Below, piece by piece: positions 23,301 through 34,599 of a DNA stretch of 64,000 bases. The position numbers and the translations under genes are program-made. Source of the DNA: Rhyzopertha dominica. Taxonomy: Eukaryota > Arthropoda > Insecta > Coleoptera > Bostrichidae. The notes under the pieces are model-generated. The model was not told where the DNA came from, did no database searches, and saw only the letters and a program-made list of their open reading frames with translations. The stretch lies in assembly GCA_025024175.1 (NCBI GenBank), contig QCXZ01000075.1:7936001-8000000 (forward strand), given 5' to 3'. Position 1 is the first letter of the stretch, and each line of letters opens with the position of its first letter.

Positions 23301-26300
23301 CTTTTAATTTTGCTATTATATTGATATATTATATACATAGTTAACAATTTTGTAATTATTTAAACATATTCTTCATCAATTAAATTTTGGCAAATCACAT
23401 TCGTAGTTGCGATTGAAAATAACTAATCAGACGCTGATATCAGCAACCTTTAGAAATCGAATATCAGAATCGACTATTTTAATAGGAACCTCAAATCAGG
23501 TACACTATTACGTCCTTTTTATTATTTTAAATAAATAAAAATGTCAGAGAACGAGATCGACAATCTATTCTAAAATTTGATTCAGGAAATAATCCTGACA
23601 AATACAATTCGATCTTGAAAAATAAATAAGATATTGTAATGTTACCGTTGAATATTTATCTGTATTCACTAATGTATTAATCTCTATTCGCTGATATTCG
23701 GTTGGGATGTGCAGTACTCACTAGGTATTTGAGTATTCATTGTGTATTCAGTTTTTATAGGTATTCACACATATTAAAAAATGAAAACACATATTCTGTA
23801 CTCGGTGTACAAAACTTATTAGTTATTCACCCCTCGCTTGCAACTTTATTCGCAACTCTCCTGGCTATTTCGAACGGATTTGGGTGTTCGCCAAACATCG
23901 ATTAGAAGCTCGCATTTTAGCTAGAAATTGCCATTTTGACCATCTACTCTAAAATGTACCACTTTTATATCATAATTATCACAATGGAATAACAAATCGC
24001 TGCCACATCAATATTTCAGATTACTTTGGAAATAGCTGCATATTATCCTCATATTATGGACGCTGAAATCATTCACCCTCCTATAAATACCTGTATCAAT
24101 TGCCCGAGCACTCCCAAGTACATATGCTTTATCCAATAATTAAAAGATAAAACGACCCGGCGCCATGTTGTATACCCTCGTAATATTAACCGAATGTAAT
24201 TAATGTTCAGAGTAAACTAAAATTGTAACAGAGCGCGACTCGTCAAAGGAAAATGGGCGTCTTTCAGTTAGCCGCGCGGACGCCGTCTGTATACAAGCCA
24301 ACGACGTAAGATGTTTAATTAACGGGCTTTGCGTCTGAGCCTCAGATGAAGCGTTTCTTTGATTGGTTGACCCCAGTAAATCCAGATCCCATGTCCTGGG
24401 AGCGAACGTAATCCGCGAAAATCAATAGCCGGGAAAGGAGAATCTGAGAAAATGGAAAATTAACAGGCCCATAAGTTTCCTTTAGCCCGTTCTGCCGGAC
24501 ACTTCCTGCTGGCTATTACCTACAGAAAGCACTCACATACGTTCTGGTTTAGCTCCGCGGCCAATTTAAAACACCTAGGGCGAACGGGGCCGATATCTCT
24601 CGAAGTTTGGCCAGGTAAATATCTTTAACGATCTTTTCGGAAACAATTGCACGGAACTGATTGGACACTGAGACTTCGAAGTGCAAATATCAAAGCTCAC
24701 AAGCTATAACAGCAGTTTTTGAACCAAATTATCGTGTTTGTGTCCATTTGATAGATGGCTCTGTTTACAGAACACTGCAGTAACTTGAGTCACAACTTCA
24801 ACTCACACGCAGTTGATTTTTTTAAGGTTTTAAAGCTTAAAATACGAGAACTGATTGTTAGTAGTTGTCAACTGATTACTAGAAGGTGATATTTGCTAAA
24901 ATGTAAGTATAAATTAATCATTTAGGACTCTATTTTTTATATAATTCATCATACACTTCGGGTATCTAAATATTTTTTATGAATTGCTTGTTCCTCTGCA
25001 GAAACCGACATGCTATAACATGTACTTTGCTAGCGAAGAAGAAAACGTTAAGAAAAGAAAACATTGGGTACATCCAATATGTAAAAAAAAACTAAAAACT
25101 ATTGACCTGACCTGACCTTATATGTCTTATGGACAATTTTCTGTCCTGAACTTAAACCGGAGATTGAAAATCAAAATAAAATATTTCGTCGTGCTGGACC
25201 GGGAGAAGAAAGGTTAGCAGCAAAAAGTTTAAAGTTTATTTTTCAAATAAGTAGAAATATAATACATAAATGTTTTGCATTATGATTTAGCCATGAAACA
25301 GAACTCTACAGAAACTTTTTAATTTAATTTAACATTATAAAAAGAAATGTGTGTAATGTCACATTGGATATCTAATTGCTAAAATTACTGAAGTTGAGGC
25401 CTGGTGTAAATGTTGTTGTAGTAGATTTGAATGATGAGTAGTTGTATGGTGTACGGATGTGGGAAAAGTTTGTGTCCCGATAACGGAATTGTAAGACTTG
25501 TGTTCTGTTTAAAGTTCTCAATTCAGCTTTAGCAACTGTTTTAAATATATCAGTTTTTACTTAAATCTGAAGCAAATTTCGTACCGTCTCAGTAATGATA
25601 AGGAAGAAGTTTGTAAGCGAATCATTTGATGTACTGGGTGTATGTGGCACACTTTGACACTTTTATATATTCTTCCAAATATTTATGGAGTACTTCAGCA
25701 ACAGACGACTCAGGTTTTATAATTCTTCGGTGGCCTTTTCTTATATCCGTTGAATTTATTGCCGAAACAGTAGTACTAAGAGTTAGTTAGTTAGTTCTGA
25801 GAGATAGTGTCGAACCCTTCGCCATCATCATCGTAAATGTCATCTAGCTCTCCTGTTATATCCGAAACAGGCGAAAGTATATTAGAAGTCTGATTTGGCT
25901 CTTAAAAAATTGGCAATAAGAATGCTTTTTTTGTACAAACTTCCACGAAGCTTTTTCCATCTGTCTTTACACTCAGAAACTAAAAAATAAAGTTATTATA
26001 TTTTTTGGACAGACTAGGATAGGTTAAAATCTTTTTTTAGATATCTAGCTACCGGTGATTCCTTCAGGTAAATTGCATTTAATTACGAAATGGGAGAAAG
26101 TACCATTCGAAGAAATGTCTACGCAGTGTCTGAATTAATATGGAAAAACGAGCCCCGGAACTAATACCTACACCAACCAGAAAAATTTGGTAAAAGTGGG
26201 AAACAGATTTCTGTAAACGTTGCTTTCCTAATTGTATTGCTGCCATGGATGGATAACACGTTGTAATCGAGACACCGGCAAGAAAACTTGCAGTGTGGTG

Positions 26301-26580
26301 CTATTAGCATTAGTTGATGCTAATTGGCCTTTTCTTGAAATAGATGTCGGAGCGAACGGGAAAAACAGTGCACTGTATCGCCACCTTTTCTAGTAAATCA
26401 TTTTTCCGAAAGTATGCACACAAGTATGTATTTTTAGTAAATAATTTAAAAAACACCCAACAAACCAAAGCTGCTTGCCTCATTAAAGTCATGGTTCCTT
26501 AAATTTAGTAAATAATTGTCTAAAAATTAATTTGCATAGTTTTACGTCAATACGTTTCTTAAGTAAGTAATTTTACTGTA
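23301..26580. other. Intergenic, no gene; includes a GC-richer island at 24130-24640
   Basis: No coding exon can be supported. The island 24130-24640 is less AT-rich, free of simple repeats and has no long frame; it reads like conserved non-coding DNA rather than transposon debris. A short TCAGG run is at 25103-25118. Confidence 0.45.
25103..25118 (-). repeat. Short interstitial TCAGG-type run
   Basis: TGACCTGACCTGACCT is three units of the TCAGG repeat read on the minus strand. TCAGG is the telomere repeat of Tribolium and many other beetles. Three units could be chance. Confidence 0.5.
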
Positions 26581-26584
26581 CAAG

Positions 26585-27395
26585 AAACCGCCGACATCGT
26601 TTACGTATACGGGTTTTGTGGTGAAAATAGCATGGCAGCCGTGAGAGAATACCACCGCAGAAAAGAACCCCCAAATCATCCAGTATTTGTATCTTCCTTC
26701 CGAGCTTGGAATTCCAAATGCTTAAAAAGCCGGAGCACCCCGTAGACAAAATGTTGTGACCATTAGGAAGCTATAATAGATGCAGTTTTAGACAATCCTA
26801 ATACAAGTTGTACACATCGAGTTCCTATACGATTAATACTTTTACAATATTTTGTCTCAAAAACTGTATGTATGGAACTAGTACATGTACAGGTGTTCAA
26901 GCTCTTCATCATGGAGATGCCGAGCAACATTTACGTTTTTGTCATTTGCTTATTAGAAAAATAAATGATGATACCCATTTTGTTTCTTTTGTTTTATGGA
27001 CAGATGAAACCATTTTTACTAGACGGCATTACAAATTTTCGAAACTTTCATTATTATTCATTGAACAACTACATTTAAATAGAAGTAAAAGATTCCAGCA
27101 CGACCTTTCTATCAACATATGGGAAGAATTTTTAATAGTCATTTATGGAAGTTGCAAGGATTTAATAATCGCATGAACGCTAGCAGCTACGGGGATTTAC
27201 CAGAAGAGATTCTCTTTAATATTAGACAACAAATTTACTTCCAACAATATGGCGCACCTCCTCACAGAGTAACACAGTGACTGTATAATCATATTTATAA
27301 TAGAAGAACTGGTCGGTTAGGTCCTGTGAGGTGCCCTCTAAGAAGTCCCGACTTGAATCCGCTAGATTTCTTCTAATAGCTTCAAGAACGAATTA
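26585..27395 (+). pseudogene. mariner-like transposase relic
   Basis: Broken transposase of the IS630/Tc1/mariner superfamily. The N-terminal part (26590-26730) reads DIVYVYGFCGENSMAAVREY, a helix-turn-helix region. The middle (26905-27020) reads RKINDDTHF, then FVLWTDETIFTR with the first catalytic Asp (TDE). The C-terminal part has QYGAPPHRV with the second Asp box eroded, then RSPDLNPLDFF with the SPDLNP box (27345-27375). Several frame changes and stops. It lies just before the element at 27432 and belongs to a different subfamily. Confidence 0.75.
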
Positions 27396-27431
27396 CCATG
27401 GTTGCAAATAAAATTCGTAGTAATTTAAATA

Positions 27432-28678
27432 TAGGGTTTTCCAATAGGGACGGGCCGACGTTGAAATGGAATAAAACAAGCTGTGTGTGAGGTATTAACG
27501 AAATTCTTTTTTTATTTGAAGGGCCCATGTATGCCATTATGTAAAAAATATTACATCATTCATATGTCCGCCGCGACTTCTGTCCAGTTGAATTTGATCA
27601 ATGACATGGGTTATGTTGATCTTAAGGGTGTCAGTCGATTGCGCCTTATTGGTATAGACATGAAACTTTAGAAAACCCCACAAGAAAAAGTCTAGCGGGG
27701 TCAAATCACACGATTTTAGTGGGCCATTCACGTCACCTCTACGAGAGATAATCATACCCTCAAATCGACCATGCAGCATGTCTATCGTGGCGTTCGCAGT
27801 GTGGCAAGTAGCGCCATCCTGCTGAAATCACATGTCGCCCACGTCCATATCCTTTAATTTAGGCCAACAGAAATTTGTTAGCATTGACCTGTAGAGCTCG
27901 GCGGTGACTGTGGTTGCCTCACCAACGTTGTTTTCAAAAAAGCATGGACCAATAACGCCGCCAGTCTAAAATCCACACCAAACAGTCACTTTTTGTGAAT
28001 GCATTGTCATCTGTTGAACTTCGTATGTATTGGCGTCGCCCCATGTATAACAATTTTGCTTGTTAACATAGCCATTCAGCCAAAAATGCGCCTCGTCGCT
28101 AAAAATGATTTTCGCTCAAAATTAGGATCCTCTTCCAAAAGTTCCAAAGCCCAATTAAGAAACAAACGGTGTGGTCTGTGATCGTTAACTTTGAGCTTTT
28201 TGAGTTGGATCTTGTACGGGTACAGGCCTAAGTCCCGACGCAAAATCCGCCAAGTTGAAGTCTGCCAAAGGCCGAGTTCTTGTGCATGAACGGGGAATTG
28301 ACTGCCTCGAGTTCTCTTGCACACTTTCACTGACAGCGGCAATGTTTTCGACCTATCTGGCGTTCCTTGTAGTAAGGGTGCTGACTGGTCGTTTACGGAA
28401 CCGGTCGTCTCAAATTTGGCCATCAAACGTTGAAGAGTCGACTTTGACGGGCCACCGTATCTGCCATAAAATGGACGCAACGCTCGTAAAGTTTTCAGTA
28501 ATGAACACTAATTTTGACAATAGAGTTTTATCATTAAGACATGCTGCTCAATCGTGTAACCTGACATGATGATTTGGCATCTGTGACTGAATAACAAACA
28601 ACATATTTGACAGCGGTCGCTATAGCAACATAGCCGTAACAGCCTGTAACATCGACCCGTTCCTATTGGAAAACCCTA
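27432..28678 (-). mobile_element. Full-length mariner-type element with TA target duplication
   Basis: The inverted ends TAGGGTTTTCCAATAGG (27432) and CCTATTGGAAAACCCTA (to 28678) are perfect over at least 17 bp and flanked by TA on both sides. The length is 1247 bp, normal for this superfamily. It encloses the minus-strand transposase relic at 27537-28567. Confidence 0.9.
27537..28567 (-). pseudogene. Transposase of the 27432 element (Tc1/mariner superfamily)
   Basis: Minus-strand reading starts MSGYTIEQHVLMIKLY at 28567, then RPFYGRYGGPSKSTLQRL (helix-turn-helix), AQELGLWQTSTWRILRRDLG, KVNDHRPHRLFLNWALELLE, EAHFWLNGY (catalytic region), FQQDGATCHTAN (second Asp) and SCDLTPLDFFLWG (third acidic box), ending HMNDVIFFT at 27537. 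An in-frame stop near 28510 and at least two frameshifts (near 28080 and 27830) inactivate it. Confidence 0.85.
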
Positions 28679-28680
28679 TA

Positions 28681-31250
28681 TATGCCATGTTTGTACGTCG
28701 CTAATACTACGGTGTCAAGCCTGTATNGCTGAAGGTGGACACTTCGAACATTTGTTATAGTTTAATAATAATACTACTGTTTGTTTTAAGTAATTTTTAA
28801 TCTTAGGTTCATTCCAGAACTATATTTATTTGACTAATGAATCTTCACACACAACTGTGGCTTATCCCGACCACTACTCTTATCGCAAAAAACGTATTTT
28901 ACTCCAAAAGCAAAAATTTTACTGAAATTATGTAAGAAGTTCGATCTAAAAAATTTGTCCCTTGTATTATTAGTAGCGCAACATAGTAAAAGGGGTACAC
29001 CATAATGATGATTCTAAGCCATTAACTTTTTCTATTTTGCTGGCTCTGCACTGGGTAATAGCTACTAATAGTAAAATTCACTGTACCGTATTTCATATCA
29101 ATCCTTCCTTTCGTTTACGTTCACTACATTTCACCCCGTTCCTTTGCAATGAGGCGTGATAGGACAAAATTTAATTTGGTTAAACACTTTGTTTTGGAGA
29201 GAACAACCTTCAGTTAATTTTTGACACCTACTTCTGACTCACCCCGTATACTCTTTTTAATCGTAATCTGCTATTCGTAGACAATTTATAATGCTTTAAA
29301 ACATCGAAGTCAAAAAGCAAGTGCCATAGAAAATGTACTCTGTCACCAAAACTAAAGGTAATGGTGGTTATTTTCTCTATTGTAATAAAAACAAGCGACA
29401 GTTATCCAACTTCGTTTGCTCTATTTTCCTGTTTAAACACAACCCCACAAGCAGTGGAAGAATTGAGGACATAGTAACCCGCGAACCGGAAAACACGGTG
29501 AGCTTTTTAAATTACGCTCAGGATTATTGCGCCGAGATGAATTATGGATTATCTTATGGAATGGGCTTGTTGAACCAACTTTAATTGATTAATTACCTAG
29601 TTATTCAGTAGACCCAGGGTTTTCATATTGTCGTCGATCGACGCGACATCGACGGCTTCCACAGAAAGCAGACACAATAAAACCCCCAGCGGATTAAATA
29701 AAAGGACCCAAGCAGAACGTGCGACTGAATGAAACCATAAAGCACCGCGAGGATATTGAAACTGGAACATTTTTGACAGCTTACGCCTCTGTTGCCGCTC
29801 GAATTGCCTGACAGGTGCATTTTATTATCGCTCTGATTTCCACTGAGGTTTTATTCAATAGAATAAAAAAGGATATATGGAGAGTGTATTATGTGATCTA
29901 AACTGGTGGAGAAGTGGCAATGCATAGGTAAATATCAAGTGACAGTCCGGATGCATGAACTATCCGCTAGCAATCGAATGTGCGAACGCAAGCTTTATTG
30001 AGCTGGGAAGAAGGATGGTAAGTTCGCAATTATGTTTGCCATAAGATTTCGAGAATTCTTCGTATAGCTTTTTTTCTGCTATTGTACCAATGATTTCTAA
30101 CAATAAGACAAAATTGTTCGTTTTTTCTACACGAAAGTGCACTATTAAAAACTTGTAGCCCTTCAAACTTGTGTTACACGACTAGGTTTGCTAATAACCT
30201 TCCAACCATAAAAGTATGGTTTTCGTGTAAGTACAATACCACCAACCAACAAACACATTTAATCACTTATATTTTTATTACTTTTGTTTCACATTAATGA
30301 TAGATCTCTTACAAATTTTGGACTGCAAATGCCATTTTCGAATAAAATTGCAAGAAGCAACTGCATGAATGCATCAGAATTTGAAGTTTGTTAGTTAATT
30401 AAGTGTGCTCTACCTAAAACTTTTGGGTGAGATTTATATGAATAATTTGACGTTTATCGGAAAGAGAACTTTGGTTTTCATTTCAGTAATTAATCTTGAA
30501 TAACAACATTGGGCTTTTCGGCTTGTCCGTATCGTTTAGAAAAGTTCAAATTAAGGGAAAAAGTGTCTCGGTTCTGGGAAAACAATCGTAGTTCAACGAA
30601 ATTTATAGTTTTATGTGAATTTGAATTACATTGTTTTTCGCAGGTAATATGTCCTAGTTTTCGGAAAAATCGGATAAACGAGTTTCTGTGGTATTTGTTT
30701 AACAATTTAATAGCATGAGCGCCAGCCGTTTTAAAAATCCGAGCCGAAGACGAGGATTTTTAACTAGCGCGAATGTTATTTCTTAAACAAATAATTTAAA
30801 AGCAAGCTTTTTTCTTAATTTTTACATAAAAAAATTAAATGCACGAAGGATATTTGGTAAGATTATTTCCCGAGTTAGATAAAAATAACAAACAAACCTT
30901 GTCAAACTTGTCAAACCTGGACTATAGGGAACCTGCGCATTGACTAGTAGTGCCACAGTTGGTGAAAAAACGCAAGATTGAGGTATACACAGCATGACAA
31001 CCGCGAATTTTATCGGTGTACAGTTTAAACGAAAAAACATTGTCGGATTGTCACTTTCGCTTGGCGTGTCTAAAAGTTGTCAAGCAATCTCCCAAAAAAA
31101 TAATAGAAGAATTGTAAATAAATAATTCAAAATAAAAAGTTAATACGAAATACAAGAGATTGATTTATAAGCATGAATACAAAGGAGCTAAGACTTCTAC
31201 AGGCTACTTATTCAATGTGATGATTTCGACATATAACAGACACATCGGAC
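28681..31250. other. Intergenic, no gene; candidate non-coding island at 29590-29840
   Basis: No supported exon. The segment 29590-29840 is GC-richer and repeat-poor (for example GTCGTCGATCGACGCGACAT) and stands out from the AT-rich surroundings. The rest is featureless. Confidence 0.45.
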
Positions 31251-31505
31251 ATGACAGCTGCTGCAGCAGCGCATGAAAAGGAAACGGCTACAGCGCAGGA
31301 TACGGCCGTGGCGGCCGGCTCCGAAGCCTGCAGGAAGCCCCCTCAACAGGAAAAGATAGAGACCTTGATCGCGGCGCGAGGGTCAACGTGTCAGGCGCGG
31401 TAGTCCCCGTCGAGAAAGGGGAAAGTGGCGCAGTAATAGTCATTTGTTTGATTGTTCCAAACGTTGCCAAAAACAAAATGTATTTTTACAAATGCTTGTA
31501 GCATT
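31251..31505 (+). pseudogene. Decayed copy of small gene B (second repeat unit)
   Basis: Homologue of gene B (52773-53102). An ATG at 31251 opens MTAAAAAHEKETATAQDTAV. Further on, in another frame, EGQRVRRGSPRRERGKWR matches the Arg/Gly-rich end of the copy at 34380-34470 (GNRGRRGGPRRERGAEV). The flank CCAAACGTTGCCAAAAA (31456) also recurs after that copy (34535). Frame changes show that it is not functional. Confidence 0.5.
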
Positions 31506-31567
31506 AATGATTGGCTACTTTGCTTTGGATTAAGTGGTAACAAAAAAAGTAGTAATACAGATTTAGG

Positions 31568-31735
31568 TACGGCTTTGGATGTTGGGGTAATGTTCAATCT
31601 TCGGTACTTGTTGAAGATTCCACCACGGCCAACATTGCTCAGTTGTGGCCATCCCTCAAGTCTAGTAAGTTTAACTGTGGTGGAATTGTAAAATACCGAA
31701 GATCGAGCTTAACCCCAATTTCCGAAACCCTATTA
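31568..31735. repeat. Foldback MITE between decayed B and C copies
   Basis: Two arms of about 60 bp are inverted copies. The left arm reads GTTGGGGTAATG, then TCAATCTTCGGTAC and GATTCCACCACGG. The right arm reads CTGTGGTGGAATTG, ATACCGAAGATCGA and TTAACCCCAATTTCCG. Only about 30 bp separate the arms. Absent from the equivalent B-C interval at 53103-53307. Confidence 0.7.
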
Positions 31736-31879
31736 CGACAAACAAATAATGCTAATATCATATCGTACTGTATTTATTATAAAAAGTTCAAATTTAATAA
31801 GTACATAGATGGTTGTGGGTAATGTGATGGACAATTTGAAGTCATTATTTATCTACAGTGGTACATAATATATTGTAAA

Positions 31880-32092
31880 TTGAACTATCAAGTATTACTT
31901 TTATTGAATACATCGACTTAATGAAACAAATATTATTTTAGTCATAAGTGAAAGTAAAAAGTAGGTAGCAGGCAGCTCAACGTTGAGAGTTCGTAACAAA
32001 AACTGTACCCATGCATTCCTGCAGCGGAGGGATTCGTAGAAGTATGAGTTGTGGTGGTCTCAAGGCAAAGACGTTCAAAAAAATAGTTATTA
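31880..32092 (-). pseudogene. Decayed copy of small gene C
   Basis: Minus-strand homologue of gene C (53308-53576). After an acceptor-like TTTTTTG at about 32090, the same frame gives DHHNSYFYESLRCRNAWVQF, then LLRTLN, PATYFLLSLMTKI and SLSRCIQ-stop. This aligns with DHRNPPYVYGSPCCRNTWVQ and LISLKTKI of gene C. A stop precedes DHH, and the first exon is not seen. AATAAA lies downstream on the minus strand (about 31770), as in the intact copy. Confidence 0.6.
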
Positions 32093-32290
32093 TTTAATAT
32101 TGAATAGAGAGGTGGTTGATTATATTAAAAAGTAGACAATGCATGTATGCATAACCTAAGAATAAAGATTGTTCAAAAGTTAATAGTATATGTTTACAAT
32201 ATTCATACAAATATAAACAATAACGTGAAAACAACAAAATAACTACTTCTGGATGGCTTGGTATTACAGAAATTAGCAAGGATACAAGCT

Positions 32291-33440
32291 ATGGCTAGCT
32301 TAAAACCAGCTGCGCCACTTGAATTTAGCGGAAATGTAAGTGAAAATTATCGCAGATTTAAGCAAAATTTTGAAATATACCTGAAAGCTAGCGGGTTAGA
32401 AGGCGAAAATGGAAGAAAAAAAGTTGCTAAATCTGATAGGCGAAGAAGTAGTGGAGATTTATAATAACTTTAAGCTAAAATGACAGGAACGACTTATAAA
32501 AAGTGCTCGAATTTAAATCCTGAGAAGAGTCATATATGAACGATTTGTGTTCTAAACGAGAATGCAAAAAGAAGCAGAACTATTCGACCAGTTCGTTGTG
32601 GACCTAGGGAAACTAGTGAAGAGTTGTGAATTTCCGGAGCCCGACTCCATGGTGCGAGACTGGATCGTGCTGGAAATAAACAATAAAAATGTGCAGAAGA
32701 TTTTGCTGCGATAAAAAGCTTTACACTAGAAGCTGCTAAAGACATATGTAAGATGAACGCAATACAGGAAAAACAGCTGCAAAGAATGAAGCAAGCTGAC
32801 CAACCCTCAACAGCGGAGGTGTCTGAAATAAAAATGACAGCAAGTAAAGGAAAACAAATGGGAGAAGGACACCAAAAGGAGAAGGAAAAGAATTAAACCA
32901 AAGCTCGCTGCCAACGATGTGATTGGTTCCACAACTATGGGCAACGTCCAGCATTTGGGAAGAAATGCAAGAAGTGTGGGAAGCTCAATCATTTCGAGAA
33001 GGCCTATGAGAATAGAAGAGGGGTACGCAGCATTCAAGAAAATGACGTACAAGACCAGGACGAATATCTACCTTTTTGTTGAAACCATCAGGATACATGA
33101 AGTCACAGAAACAGCTTGGTAGTGGCAGGTTGTAAGACTAAGCTAGACACTGACGCAGAGGTAAATGTACTTCCTATTGAGGTTTATAACAAAATTGCAA
33201 ATAATAAACCTGAAATAATAGAGCGCATGCAGAAAACGAAAGTAAAGTTAGAAATTTTTGGTGGCTATACACTAAATGCTGTAGGACAAATTATTTCGAA
33301 TCGTAATGTTAACAAAAAATAATTAGATCAGGCAATTTTTATTGTACCTACAGGGACATGTGCTATTTTAGGGTTGCAAGCTTGTGTAGATATTGGATTG
33401 ATAAGAAAAATAGATAAGTTAGAGAGAGGTCTAGAAATGC
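32291..33440 (+). mobile_element. Gypsy (Ty3-like) gag and protease fragment
   Basis: Inserted retrotransposon fragment. The ATG at 32291 begins MASLKPAAPLEFSGNVSENY, then RRFKQNFEIYLKASG, a Ty3/gypsy gag start. Downstream, in shifted frames, are FDQFVVDLGKLVKSCEFPEP (32590-32650), a zinc-knuckle-like CQRCDWFHNYG, then CKKCGKLNHFEKA (32910-33005), and a retropepsin-like KLDTDAEVNVLP (33137-33172). In the protease the usual DTG is DTD, which would inactivate it. No reverse transcriptase or LTR was found. It splits the decayed A-B-C array. Confidence 0.75.
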
Positions 33441-33486
33441 GGAAAGTAAAGAATCATATATCAGTAAAAACAAACCATAGAAGAAG

Positions 33487-33735
33487 AGGAAGGTGAGCAA
33501 AGTAAGTAGTTTTTGAAGTTATTCCTTACTGGAAAATAGGTTTAATGCGTTTCTTTTTTTACAAATATACGGATACTGAGCGAATTGTTAGAGAATATAG
33601 CCTCAGCGTAGATATGATAAAATATGTTTTAAATTTTATATGTTGTGTGGGGGCACAGTTTTTATTTCTTACAGACAGTACCAGCAAAGGAAGAATAAGC
33701 GAAAGGTTGTGTTAAAAATTTAAAAAAGTTGTTGT
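33487..33735 (+). pseudogene. Decayed copy of small gene A (exons 3-5)
   Basis: Aligns with 52380-52640. The end of exon 3 reads RKVSK with a GTAAGT donor kept. Exon 4 (33563-33621) reads KYTDTERIVREYSLSVDMI against KYTGAERLVREYRLNVETI in the intact gene. Exon 5 begins QYQQRKNKRK. Exon 4 has lost its acceptor (AG is now AC) and its donor (GG is now AA), so the copy is dead. About 7 of 20 exon-4 codons differ only silently, which points to coding constraint before decay. The gypsy insertion removed the 5' exons. Confidence 0.65.
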
Positions 33736-33796
33736 AACGTAAAATAAAATTATAAAAATGTATTTTTTTTATTAATCGTGATTAATGTACTTTGTA

Positions 33797-34075
33797 CAGG
33801 GATTCTATAAGTGATTCATGCAACGCGGACGACGTTTATTTCGGAATTCTTTGTGCCATCTTTTTGTAACTGCTGCCAGGCTACAATATGTACGGCAATA
33901 GCAAGCGGCGACAGTACTGAAGGTTGCCATGTCACCCCACAGTTCCGAAATGTGAGCTTTTTGCAACCTTAAAGTTAATTATCCCACAAAACACTAATGA
34001 ATATAGGCGACAAATTGATTTAATCGATAATTTCCATAAGCGCCCTGGATGCAGGAATCATTTATAAAAACCCTG
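33797..34075. mobile_element. Complete MITE with TA target duplication
   Basis: The inverted ends CAGGGATTCTATAAGTGATT and CAGGGTTTTTATAAATGATT (reverse complement of the right end) are flanked by TA on both sides. The length is about 279 bp and nothing is encoded. It sits precisely between sequences that are continuous in the intact cassette (GCACTTTG and AAGAGACGG around 52688-52705), so it inserted upstream of the decayed B copy. Partial relatives are at 10235-10387 and about 50309-50378. Confidence 0.88.
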
Positions 34076-34168
34076 TAGTAAAAGACGGATTGTCATTGGT
34101 TACAATGCGACTTTATTGTGATATGTGACCGGCGTTTGTTTAATGAACAATTAGTCTGTCAATAATAA

Positions 34169-34560
34169 TGGCCGAAGTGGAAGGTCCCGCTTGAACAGTA
34201 AATGCTTATTGTAAAGCGACTGCAACATTCAACACTTGTCTTTAGACTATGTGTATGTAAGTTATTGTGGCCAGATAGACATTTTTCATTGAGATGCTAT
34301 AAGTGGTTTAGTAGTGTGGTTTTGCAGCGATGAATACATCTTGACACCCCAACACCCCAACCCTAGAAACTTGGCGAGGAGGGTCAGCCCGAACAGGGGG
34401 GGCCACAGGGATGGCGCGGGGGCAACCGCGGAAGACGTGGTGGTCCCCGTCGAGAAAGGGGGGCAGAAGTGATCCTAAAAATATTATCTGAATATAAAAT
34501 TCGTAAAAATGAATTTGGTTTTTGATTGATTGTNCCAAACGTTGCCAAAAATGAAACGGA
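34169..34560 (+). pseudogene. Decayed copy of small gene B (first repeat unit)
   Basis: Homologue of gene B. Exon 1 is MAEVE plus G at 34169-34184, but the donor is now GTCCCG. The second exon follows TTTTGCAG (34328) and, after a frame change, reads EGQPEQGGPQGWRGGNRGRR, then GGPRRERGAEVILK. A one-base shift later gives YYLNIKFVKM, matching the intact C-terminal KKYYFSNIKFVKF. One ambiguous base is at 34534. Confidence 0.6.
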
Positions 34561-34599
34561 GTTATACAAATATTGTAGTATTACTGATTAATTACTATT

